A stretch of 64,000 bases of DNA from Thermodesulfobacteriota bacterium (lineage in GTDB: Bacteria > Desulfobacterota > Desulfobacteria > Desulfobacterales > Desulfosudaceae): NCBI GenBank assembly GCA_040753795.1, contig JBFMDX010000019.1, positions 17,096 through 81,095 of the forward strand, written 5' to 3'. Position 1 is the stretch's first letter. Every line of letters begins with the position of its first letter. Positions 17,851-25,991 of this stretch are shown here, one piece after another. The translations under genes and the position numbers were made by a program. The notes under the pieces are model-generated. The model saw only the letters and a list, made by a program, of their open reading frames with translations. It searched no databases and was not told the origin of the DNA.

Positions 17851-19311
17851 GTGGCAACCGGTATCAGGGCGGATATGGTGACAACCGTTGCCCGGGCAAT
17901 GGCCGATCATGACATGGTCGGCCGGGGCGAATCCATTCTGGTCGGCGTGTCCGGCGGGGTGGATTCCGTGACCCTGCTGTGGTGTCTGGTGAAACTGGCC
18001 GACAGGCTTGTCGTCTCGCGGATCGGTGTGGCGCATTTGAATCACGGTCTGCGGGGGCGGGACGCGGATAATGACATGGATTTTGTCCAGCGGCTGGCGG
18101 ACGGATACGGCCTGCCCTGTCACACGGCGGTCGTCGATTCGGCCCGGTTCGCGGAAAAGCATCGGCTTTCCCTGGAAGAGGCCGCCCGACGGCTGCGGTA
18201 TGATTTTTTTTACAAAACAGCCGCAGCCCATGGGTATGACAGAATCGCCACCGCCCATCATGCCGACGACAATGCCGAACAGGTCCTGATGGCGCTGCTT
18301 CGCGGCAGCGGACCAGCGGGCCTGTCCGGCATCCCGCCCGTACGGGAGGGGAGGATCATCCGTCCTTTTATTAATGTGACCAGAGCGGAGATTGAGGCCG
18401 CGGCCGGCCGGGAGCGGCTGGAATTCATTACGGACGCGACCAACAACGATTTGAATTTTTTGAGGAACCGGGTTCGCCATGAGCTTATTCCCCGTTTGCG
18501 GCAAACCTTTAACCCCCACATTACGGAGAATCTGAATCATCTGTCCGATATCCTACGGCAGGAGGAGGAGTGGCTGGAGCCGGTGGTTTCCAGGATCTTC
18601 TCCGCCGTTGTGTTGCCGCCGGAGAATGATGAAATCGCTCTTTCCTTAATATTATTGAAGGATCAGCCGCGGGCGGTTGGGCGGCGTCTGGTCCGGAAAG
18701 CCCTGGCCATGATCAAGGGCGACCTGCGGCGGATCACCTTTGTCCAGACGGATGAAGTCATTGAATTGATGGATAGAAATCAGTCGGCTGTCCTGGATTT
18801 GCCGGACGGGGTTACGGTGACGAAATCAGGCGACCGGCTTGTTTTCCGCCTGACGCCGGGACGGCGCCGGAAAAAGGCCGCCGCCGCGCCGGTTTTTTCT
18901 TATACCCTTTTCCCTGACGGGGCGGCGGATTTTTCTCTGATGATTCCGGAAACCGGCGCAAGGGTCGATTTTACCGTCATCAGCCGGGCGGATATTCATG
19001 ATGTGACCGTCGGCGGGGAGGGCGTCGCCCTGTTCGATCTGGAGAGGCTTTCCTTTCCCCTGACCATCAGAAACGCCCGGCCCGGCGACCGGTTTGTCCC
19101 CCTGGGCATGACGGGTCATCAGAAGGTCAAGGATTTTTTCATCAACCGTAAGGTTCCCCGGCATCTGCGTCGGTGCTGCCCGGTGGTTGTCTCCGGCGGA
19201 AAGATCGCCTGGCTGGCGGGTTTCCGCATGGCCGATCCGGTAAAGATCACACCGGATACCACCCGGATACTGAAGGCGGAACTGGTCGGCCCGCCTGCGT
19301 CCGGTCGTTAA
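17851..19311 (+). CDS. tilS: tRNA(Ile)-lysidine synthase
   Basis: A 486-residue N-type ATP pyrophosphatase. The PP-loop is VGVSGGVDSVTLLW, followed by GVAHLNHGLRGRDADND and RIATAHHADDNAEQVLMALL, all TilS signatures. The C-terminal substrate-binding domain is present (VRNARPGDRFVPLGM.GHQKVKDFF). It converts C34 of the CAU tRNA-Ile to lysidine and is usually essential. The start is a GTG at 17851 behind AAGGGAAGACAAGG; an ATG at 17875 is an alternative. Its stop overlaps the stop of the converging DUF1302 gene. Confidence 0.94.
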   Translation: MATGIRADMVTTVARAMADHDMVGRGESILVGVSGGVDSVTLLWCLVKLADRLVVSRIGVAHLNHGLRGRDADNDMDFVQRLADGYGLPCHTAVVDSARFAEKHRLSLEEAARRLRYDFFYKTAAAHGYDRIATAHHADDNAEQVLMALLRGSGPAGLSGIPPVREGRIIRPFINVTRAEIEAAAGRERLEFITDATNNDLNFLRNRVRHELIPRLRQTFNPHITENLNHLSDILRQEEEWLEPVVSRIFSAVVLPPENDEIALSLILLKDQPRAVGRRLVRKALAMIKGDLRRITFVQTDEVIELMDRNQSAVLDLPDGVTVTKSGDRLVFRLTPGRRRKKAAAAPVFSYTLFPDGAADFSLMIPETGARVDFTVISRADIHDVTVGGEGVALFDLERLSFPLTIRNARPGDRFVPLGMTGHQKVKDFFINRKVPRHLRRCCPVVVSGGKIAWLAGFRMADPVKITPDTTRILKAELVGPPASGR

Positions 19312-20828
19312 AAGTTGTACTTCAGGTTCATATACACCCGGTTGTTATCATGAATATTGCCGTACATGACGCTGTCGCCGTCATGATAGAAGATGCAGCC
19401 CGCGGTGAAAGCGAGGTCATCGGTGATCTCGTACTCGGCGGTCAGGCGCTCAAAGGCGCCGTCCTGGGCCCTGCCGCCGGTGGCCATGATCAGCAGCATC
19501 AATTCCAGGCGGTCATGAAACAGGTCGCGTGAGACGCGAAAAGCGGTTTCAAACCGGTTCTCTTCGGTATCGTCGGGTGATTCCCCCATCGGCTTCTCAT
19601 AGTCAAACAGGTGGGTCTGCACCAGTTCAATAACGATCAGCGTGTTGGTCAATCCGGAATACTCAATGCCCGCCAGTCCCCTGATCCGGCTTTTTTCATC
19701 GGGGGTGGTATTGAATTGAAGGCCGTCGGTATAGGCAATTTCGGTTTTATACAGCCAGCTGCCGCGAGCCACGTTGAGCGAACATCCGGTCATGGCCAGC
19801 CGGGCGTGCCGCCGCTGGAAAACCGGCACTTGGACAATGATCGGCGCCAGGCCGCCGTCGGGCAGGGGCGCCTGGCCCACCACCATGTCCCGCGAGCCCG
19901 TGGTTTCAAAGTGGCTTTCATCGTTGAACAGGTAGGCGCCATACAGCGAAAGATCCCAGCCGCGGAAGATCCCCTTGAGGGACAGGGCCACCTCGGTGTT
20001 TTCAAAACCGGAGTCCGGTTCGTCCTCGGGCGGCAGCGTCCGGTCAAAGGGATAAAAATCGTTGCCCAGTACCGGCTGCTTGTCAAACCGTATTTCCGGG
20101 ATCGCCATCACCGAAAGGGCGTAGTCTCCGGGATAATAGCTGAGTTTGGCCATGCCGACGGGCAGCCGGAGGTCTTCGATATCCACCATGGCGGGGTCCC
20201 GGTTGTCGATGGGGTTTAACATGTCGGTCACCCGGAAATTTTCGGTATTTCCCCAGACAACGATCTGACGTCCTGCCTTCAGGTCAAGCGCGGGCAGGAT
20301 CGGCCCCTCGATATAGGCTTCCGTCAACTCGACCTCACTCTCATATTCGTCCAGGACCTGGTGGGGAAATTCGTCCCTTCCCTGAATGGCATAGGCAAAA
20401 TCCCGGAACCCCCGTCCCCCCGCCCTGCAGCGCCATTCATCGGAGAGGTCGACATCAAGATTTAAAACCAGTTCGGGTCGCAGACGGGAGAGGCCCCGGT
20501 AGTCGGTCTGACCGGCGTCCGGGGCTTCATGGCTGATGTTGCAGACGGCCGCCAGGGTGATCTCACCGGAAAGATCCCAGGCCCGTTCGGATGGTTCGGC
20601 ACCGGATGCCGCCTGATAAACAGGGGTATCACCGGTTTCTTCAAATCCGGAAAGGACGCTCTGTATCTCCGAAGTCAGCGCCGCCGCCGTCGGCGGCGGA
20701 TTGGCGGTTTCGGCAGCGGTGTCGGCCTGAACAGTCAGGGGGATAATGAATAACAGGCCGCAAATCAGCAGCATCCGGCCGGAAATCATGTCGCTTATAT
20801 TCATAATATTCTTTCTGGTTGGAGTCAT
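19308..20828 (-). CDS. DUF1302-family outer-membrane protein
   Basis: About 506 residues. The ATG at 20828 overlaps the TGA of the upstream gene (ATGA), indicating translational coupling; a longer in-frame extension is not needed. The signal peptide includes MLLICGLLFIIPLTVQA. Alternating strands and a C-terminal Phe (NLKYNF) indicate a beta barrel. GRQIVVWGNTENFRVTDML followed by NPIDNRD is the DUF1302 hallmark. DUF1302 proteins are typically encoded beside RND exporters, usually with a DUF1329 LolA-like partner, and are thought to move hydrophobic compounds across the outer membrane. Here an RND protein is in the same operon, but no DUF1329 gene is present. Confidence 0.82.
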   Translation of the reverse strand: MTPTRKNIMNISDMISGRMLLICGLLFIIPLTVQADTAAETANPPPTAAALTSEIQSVLSGFEETGDTPVYQAASGAEPSERAWDLSGEITLAAVCNISHEAPDAGQTDYRGLSRLRPELVLNLDVDLSDEWRCRAGGRGFRDFAYAIQGRDEFPHQVLDEYESEVELTEAYIEGPILPALDLKAGRQIVVWGNTENFRVTDMLNPIDNRDPAMVDIEDLRLPVGMAKLSYYPGDYALSVMAIPEIRFDKQPVLGNDFYPFDRTLPPEDEPDSGFENTEVALSLKGIFRGWDLSLYGAYLFNDESHFETTGSRDMVVGQAPLPDGGLAPIIVQVPVFQRRHARLAMTGCSLNVARGSWLYKTEIAYTDGLQFNTTPDEKSRIRGLAGIEYSGLTNTLIVIELVQTHLFDYEKPMGESPDDTEENRFETAFRVSRDLFHDRLELMLLIMATGGRAQDGAFERLTAEYEITDDLAFTAGCIFYHDGDSVMYGNIHDNNRVYMNLKYNF

Positions 20829-22132
20829 CGAAGGTTGCAGTCTATTTCCGGGCCGGCGGAAGGTAAACTTTTGCCTTCCGGAGACAGGTGCGGCGTCAGG
20901 TGATTTTCGACCGCATATTTCAGATGGGATGCGTCCGGTTGAACCGGACACGGGCTCAAACCCCGGCGGAGATAAGCCATAAAATCGTCAAGACGGTTTC
21001 CGTCAGCCAGATTTTCCGGCATGGAGACATTGATGGAAATGGTCCGGTCGACCCCCAGCAGAATGAAGAAGACCGGGATCGAACAGGAGCAAGGGGGTAG
21101 AAGGAAGACGGATCGCGCGGCAAATTCGCGCGTTGAGAACTGTTTGGTTTCAAAACGGCCGAGGTTGGAGATAAAGCCCGATACCCAGTAGCGCCCGGTA
21201 TGTATTCCTTTGCGACAATCGGTTTCAAGGAATTTGCGAATAACCCACAGGGGTAGAAAGGGGATGAGGGTTTCGCTGAATGACAGCCGGCCGTCCGTTT
21301 GCCGGTGGTGATGAATCGACTGGTCAATGTCGGCGACGGTCGTGTCCGGGGCAACGTCCACGTAAATCGCCCGGGAGAGATTGGACGATGAGCGAACAGC
21401 CGCCTGCCGGTGCCGCAGGGAAATCGGGATACCGAAGACGACGCGGCCATCAGGGTGGTGCTGCCGGGCCGCCTGAGCCGTCAGCATCATCAGCCGGGGC
21501 ATCAGATTCGACACCGGACCGGGCAGTTCCAGCCGGGAAAAGGCTGCCCGGTTGGTTTCCCCCCGGGGCATGCCGGTGGGCGCCACGCACTGGCCGCCGG
21601 TCCATTTGGGCTCATTGACGGGTGTGACGCGGCGAAACTGATCGATCGATTCGGTCCAGGTTGATCCGGCCGGCGTCTCGCCGCGAAGGACGCGAAAGAC
21701 GTCCTCGATCCACATCATCAAACCCTGGCCGTCAATGACCGTATGGTGACCCCGGAACATGATTCGCGTTACGGGGCCGGTCATCAGAATCACGTCGCAG
21801 GTCGGACCGCTGCGTATGGGCAGCGGGAATCGATAGAACGAAAGCCCTTCCGCGCTTTTACCCGACCAGCGGGAACCGTCGATTTGTCGAATCGGCGGGG
21901 TGATTCCCGTATCCACCAGCCGCGTGGCGTGAAGATTTCCCCTGGCGATCAACCGGGTGCCGGGGTTGGCCCGGGAAGCCGCGGCCACAGCCTGTCTCAA
22001 GGCGTCGACATCGATGGCGCCGACCCCTTCGACTACCACTTCAATGATTACCGGATGCCGGAACGCCTCATTCACCGTGTCGCCGGCCATATAGACGCGG
22101 GGGCCGTTGGTGATTTTCCGCCCGGCTTTCAC
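20825..22132 (-). CDS. Condensation-domain-like acyltransferase (HHxxxDG)
   Basis: A 435-residue protein of the chloramphenicol-acetyltransferase/condensation superfamily. The catalytic motif is GHHTVIDGQGLMMW (H-H-x-x-x-D-G) at ~residue 133, with the typical preceding strand (DVILMTGPVTRIMFR). Such enzymes join an acyl donor to an OH or NH2, as in NRPS condensation domains, PapA-type and wax-ester synthases. It is a stand-alone domain with no carrier protein nearby. Its start overlaps the upstream gene by 4 bases and its stop overlaps the DUF1302 start, so the three genes are coupled. The acceptor is unknown. Confidence 0.72.
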   Translation of the reverse strand: MKAGRKITNGPRVYMAGDTVNEAFRHPVIIEVVVEGVGAIDVDALRQAVAAASRANPGTRLIARGNLHATRLVDTGITPPIRQIDGSRWSGKSAEGLSFYRFPLPIRSGPTCDVILMTGPVTRIMFRGHHTVIDGQGLMMWIEDVFRVLRGETPAGSTWTESIDQFRRVTPVNEPKWTGGQCVAPTGMPRGETNRAAFSRLELPGPVSNLMPRLMMLTAQAARQHHPDGRVVFGIPISLRHRQAAVRSSSNLSRAIYVDVAPDTTVADIDQSIHHHRQTDGRLSFSETLIPFLPLWVIRKFLETDCRKGIHTGRYWVSGFISNLGRFETKQFSTREFAARSVFLLPPCSCSIPVFFILLGVDRTISINVSMPENLADGNRLDDFMAYLRRGLSPCPVQPDASHLKYAVENHLTPHLSPEGKSLPSAGPEIDCNLR

Positions 22133-23376
22133 ATCAGCACCATTTCATGGCCGGGCGGATGGGCCATGCCTGATTCACGATAGATTTCAACCGCTTCGGG
22201 TGCGTGAAGCTGATAGAGCAGAACCGGTGTGGCGTCGTACATGTAGCCGCGGGCGACGACCTCCAGCAGGCTCTGTTTATTGTAATCACAGAACGAGACG
22301 ATGTGATATGCCTTGGGCAGACCGCTTTTGTAGAGCGCGGTCAGCAGCCCGTCAAACACATCCAACCGTTCAGCGGCGGAGAGTCCGTGGGCCAGTTCGA
22401 GTGATGTCAGGTAGAGGATGTCAATATTTTCATTGGGCCGGGGAACCTTGAGACCGACCAGGGCTCCCAGTTTCGCGATGAGTTCCTTGTCTGGAGGAAG
22501 GGCGTCAATGTAGATCTGACGGCCTTTCCCGGGGTCGAACGCGCCGAAGGCCCCGATGATGGTTCCGGCACTGTCCCGGGCGATAAAAAACGAGGCCATG
22601 GAAAACCCGTCCCAGTATTTAAATCGGCGTTCCAGTTCTCCATTTTCTCCCGAATAGATATAGCCAAAGGTTTTGATCCGGTTCTGCGCGTCCAGAAAAT
22701 TTTTCAATTCGTCCCGGTCTTTTTCTTCACCGGCGGCGACGGTGAATTTTTTGCCCGAATTTTTAAAGGCGCCGAGTCCGATGGCTTTCTGCGGTTTGCG
22801 GGCATAAATGTTGACCGACTGATAGCTGGCCAGATTGCTGACCAGAAAGGCCTCCGCGGGTTTGGCGTCGACGCTTTTTGCCGTTTCCGGGCGCGGCTCG
22901 GTTTTCGGCAGGGCGCCCTTCTTCTCCTTGCCGATGGCCGCGGTGGCATAGATGTTGGTGGTGATGTAGGAGCCGTGGAAGACACGACACCGCTCCAGCT
23001 CGTCTATCTCCCGGCCGACGCGGGTAAAGCCCAGGGCCATACTTTTCCAGTCGCCGGTTCCGGTGCGATCCCGTCTTCTTTTAAATCGAAGGTCGAGGAA
23101 GTGGCCCACCCGGTCAGGCCGGCCGTCGATGTAACAGGGCCGGATAATCAGCGCCGCCAGGCCTTCGAGTTCTCCCCGGGGGTTGGGGAACCCGAAGACA
23201 TGGTGGTTTTCCGCGGCGTAGGTCAGGAACCGGAAGTAATCGGGGGATTTTTTTGTATGGACGCTGAAATTTTCGCTGGTCATGGCGATACGGTTATAGA
23301 GTGTTTGAATTTCGGGGTTGTCTTCCGGTGTCATGACGATGGAATCAAATTTTGCGGCAAAATCGTTGAGCTTCAT
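22129..23376 (-). CDS. GNAT-like protein of unknown function
   Basis: A 415-residue cytoplasmic protein that I cannot assign firmly. Its N-terminal half contains LEGLAALIIRPCYIDGRPDR then VGHFLDLRFKRRRDRTGTG, which resembles the beta-4/acyl-CoA-binding region of GNAT acyltransferases. A second domain (about 250-400) has IGAFGAFDPGKGRQIYIDAL and YHIVSFCDYNKQSLLEVV, again GNAT-like, so it may be a double-GNAT protein. AAGGAGG precedes the ATG. It lies between the GH3 gene (24-base gap) and the acyltransferase gene (4-base overlap), implying a role in the same pathway, perhaps acylating the product. Confidence 0.55.
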   Translation of the reverse strand: MKLNDFAAKFDSIVMTPEDNPEIQTLYNRIAMTSENFSVHTKKSPDYFRFLTYAAENHHVFGFPNPRGELEGLAALIIRPCYIDGRPDRVGHFLDLRFKRRRDRTGTGDWKSMALGFTRVGREIDELERCRVFHGSYITTNIYATAAIGKEKKGALPKTEPRPETAKSVDAKPAEAFLVSNLASYQSVNIYARKPQKAIGLGAFKNSGKKFTVAAGEEKDRDELKNFLDAQNRIKTFGYIYSGENGELERRFKYWDGFSMASFFIARDSAGTIIGAFGAFDPGKGRQIYIDALPPDKELIAKLGALVGLKVPRPNENIDILYLTSLELAHGLSAAERLDVFDGLLTALYKSGLPKAYHIVSFCDYNKQSLLEVVARGYMYDATPVLLYQLHAPEAVEIYRESGMAHPPGHEMVLM

Positions 23377-23400
23377 CGGGGCAAGCCTCCTTATTCCGTC

Positions 23401-25062
23401 TTATGGCCGTTCATATATGCCGCTACGATCCGCGGTCGACGGCGCTTCGGCAAATGCGGATCGTAACGGTTCGGGAAGTTCACAGTTCCACAGGACCACC
23501 GGTTCGATTTTCAGGTTTCCCGCCACCATCCCGCGGGAGGCGGCCCGTGACTGGTAGATCGCTGTTGCCGTTGGCGACATGACGCATTTTACAGACGTCA
23601 GTTGTCTGAGATCCCGGGCCAGGTTGTAATGATAAATCTTGCGCAGTTCCTTTTCAGCCCGCTCGGCAATTTTCCCGGCCAGGGCCGGGTCGCTGCCTTC
23701 GCACAACAGCACATAACCGTCAGTGGTGCCGGAATAGACCCTGGGCACGGCCAGCAGGCTGACCGGTTTGATCCCGTGGTTTTCCGCCAGCAGGCCCAGC
23801 AAGTGCTGGGCGGCTTCCGGACTCAGTTTTTCTCCGACCAGGTCGACGCCATCGGAACGCCCCAGGAACAGAAAGCAGGGGCAGCTTCCGAGAAAACCGG
23901 TTACCTCCAGTTTGTCATGCAAAAGGTACCGCAGCAGGCCGGAGCCCGTTGTCAGCACCGGCTGAACCACCTGCCCTTTTTTCAGTTCCCAGGCGCTCAA
24001 AATGTCGCTGGAATGCCAGTCCGCGAATTCATAGAAATGGCACTGATAGGTCAACGGGTACCGGTTGTCAAAAGGCATGGAAACAATGCCCTCGGTGGCC
24101 AGCAGTCCTTTGCCGTCCAGCGCGGCAAAAGGGAACAGGCGTTTTATCTCTCTGGCCCAGGTCGCCGAGGTCCAGGTGTCCCAGGCGCTGATCACGCTTA
24201 AGCCCGGCCACAGACGGGAAAGATTTTCCGGCGACAGCGTCGTTTCCCAGCCGGCGAGCGTGTCGGCCCCCTGGCGCGACCGCGGGCACGGCAGGTAGGC
24301 CAGGGATTGTCTGGACTCCCCCCATTTCCCCGAAGCCAGCACCAGGGCGATCTCTTCCCGGTGGCTGTGGATCAGGTCGAGCAGGTTCAATAAAAAGGTC
24401 GGGCTCCACACGGAGACCAGGGAAAGGTCCCGGGCGGCGCACAGGTAGCAGGCGGTGGCGAACATGGACGCATCCGAAGTGGGCGCGTGAGCCACATCAT
24501 CGGGAACGGCCATGGTTTGCGACATGAACATCCGCTTCCACCAGGGCAGCAGCTTCAGGTCGTCATTGATATTCGGGCTGATATTGCCGCGCAGTTCCGT
24601 TGGAATCCAGGAAAGCGACCAGTAATGGACACCTTTCCGAATGCCGGGGTATTGCCGGTACATGCGGTAGATCATCGGGGAAATGAAGGCGTCCACCTGG
24701 GCGAGAAACTGCCGTGTATAGGGGATCCATTTTATTTTTGAGGTGGACCCGCTGGTGGGCTGGTACCGGTCGCAGGCGCTGGTGCTGAGGATTGGTTCAC
24801 CGGTCCGCCGCTGCTGCTCAATCATTTTTTCCCAGTGGCTGTACTCGGTCAGGGGCACTTTCGCACGAAACCTGTCGACGGACTCATCCCCGGTCAGTCC
24901 ATAGTTACGGCCCGACATCGCGCCCCGGACGGTTTTGAGAATCGAACCGAGGTTGCGCTGCTGATGGGGCCGGATATCGGCCAGTCCCGCCAGGTATGCC
25001 CGGTATCCCTTCCGCGAAACAACCATGGCCGCCCGGTGCGCTGACGTTGTGAAAAGCTCCAT
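23401..25062 (-). CDS. GH3-family acyl-adenylating enzyme
   Basis: A 553-residue protein resembling the GH3 auxin-responsive family. The ATP-binding signature is QPTSGSTSKIKWIPYTRQFL (~residue 105; compare T-S-G-T-T-S-G-x-x-K in plant GH3). It has the usual N-terminal helices (RFRAKVPLTEYSHWEKMIEQ). Plant GH3 enzymes adenylate a carboxylic acid and couple it to an amino acid; bacterial homologues are largely uncharacterised. No CoA-ligase-type C-terminal A10 motif was noticed, consistent with acyl-amido synthesis rather than CoA ligation. AAGGAG precedes the ATG. Its position between two GNAT-like genes suggests it activates the acid used by this operon. Confidence 0.78.
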   Translation of the reverse strand: MELFTTSAHRAAMVVSRKGYRAYLAGLADIRPHQQRNLGSILKTVRGAMSGRNYGLTGDESVDRFRAKVPLTEYSHWEKMIEQQRRTGEPILSTSACDRYQPTSGSTSKIKWIPYTRQFLAQVDAFISPMIYRMYRQYPGIRKGVHYWSLSWIPTELRGNISPNINDDLKLLPWWKRMFMSQTMAVPDDVAHAPTSDASMFATACYLCAARDLSLVSVWSPTFLLNLLDLIHSHREEIALVLASGKWGESRQSLAYLPCPRSRQGADTLAGWETTLSPENLSRLWPGLSVISAWDTWTSATWAREIKRLFPFAALDGKGLLATEGIVSMPFDNRYPLTYQCHFYEFADWHSSDILSAWELKKGQVVQPVLTTGSGLLRYLLHDKLEVTGFLGSCPCFLFLGRSDGVDLVGEKLSPEAAQHLLGLLAENHGIKPVSLLAVPRVYSGTTDGYVLLCEGSDPALAGKIAERAEKELRKIYHYNLARDLRQLTSVKCVMSPTATAIYQSRAASRGMVAGNLKIEPVVLWNCELPEPLRSAFAEAPSTADRSGIYERP

Positions 25063-25079
25063 TGCGCCGGTCTCCTTTG

Positions 25080-25928
25080 TCAGGCGGCTTTCTTTTTGGC
25101 GATATGTTTACGTTCGCCCGCGGAAGGCGTGGTCGGCAGGATCGTCACTTTGTTACCCTTGAACAGACTGTTGAAGGTGCGGCCGGTGAACTTCTTAAAA
25201 TAAGCCGTGATGGAGGCCAGATCCACCGCGCCGATACAGGCCAGTTCAATGCCCTTCCGGCTGTCCGGGTTCAGCTCCTCGTAAAACCGGATCTTGGGGT
25301 ATCTGTTCAGCATCTCCGGGGTGACCGGCGCCACGTCGCTTTTGATGGTCTGGTTCTCCTCCGCCCGGCCGAAATCCACCAGCCCGGTTACCGGGTTATA
25401 CTTGTCGCCGAACATGTGTTCCGCTACCAGTCGGCATATTCCCCTGAGCTTGTCGGTTTTGGCGTCATGCCGCTGATAGTGGGGATAGTGATGGACCAGG
25501 TTGTTGGCGATCACCAGGTAGGTACGATAGCTCATGGAAATCATGAACCAGTAAGTGCTGAAAGGGTGGCGCAGGAAGAAGCGGACGAGAAACGCGAAAA
25601 CCGTCCCGGCCATGGGGCTGTTTCCCGATGAGTTGCGCTGCCAGTAATCACGATGACAGACCGTGTCGCCGCAGAAAAAAACATGCGCCTTCCGTTTCTG
25701 ATACGGCAGTTTCATGATTCTGATATTGGCAAAGGCGATAAGCTGTCCGGTCTTCCGTTCCCGCCACAGGAAGGAACCGGTTTTGGCGTTCAGGTCCTGT
25801 TTGAAGGTTTCATAATCGGCGTTTTCATAATAATCAAGAAAGAGGCTGTGCATCTCCCGAACCGTTTCCTCGGGGATATCCCTGACCGGCACAAACGCTG
25901 ATTTGATTTTTCCGGGTTTGAACAGCAT
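25080..25928 (-). CDS. Uncharacterised GNAT-like protein
   Basis: About 282 residues from the ATG at 25928, which has AAGGAG before it; an upstream in-frame start at 25985 would run almost into the RND stop. The segment GQLIAFANIRIMKLPYQKRK then VFFCGDTVCHRDYWQRNSS resembles the central strands and acyl-CoA-binding loop of GNAT folds. A hydrophobic stretch (FAFLVRFFLRHPFSTYWFMI) could be a membrane-associated helix pair or simply core. The C-terminus is basic (GERKHIAKKKAA). It is the second gene of the operon, 63 bases after the RND gene. No confident family assignment. Confidence 0.5.
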   Translation of the reverse strand: MLFKPGKIKSAFVPVRDIPEETVREMHSLFLDYYENADYETFKQDLNAKTGSFLWRERKTGQLIAFANIRIMKLPYQKRKAHVFFCGDTVCHRDYWQRNSSGNSPMAGTVFAFLVRFFLRHPFSTYWFMISMSYRTYLVIANNLVHHYPHYQRHDAKTDKLRGICRLVAEHMFGDKYNPVTGLVDFGRAEENQTIKSDVAPVTPEMLNRYPKIRFYEELNPDSRKGIELACIGAVDLASITAYFKKFTGRTFNSLFKGNKVTILPTTPSAGERKHIAKKKAA

Positions 25929-25991
25929 GTTTAATCTCCTTTTGTTGAAGGGGTTATTCCACAGCCTGAAAACGGCCAGGCCCACGAAGCA

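Noticed and set aside
20825..25062. A nonribosomal peptide synthetase cluster
   Set aside because: There is a single condensation-like domain and a GH3 enzyme, but no adenylation-carrier modules, thioesterase or phosphopantetheinyl transferase.
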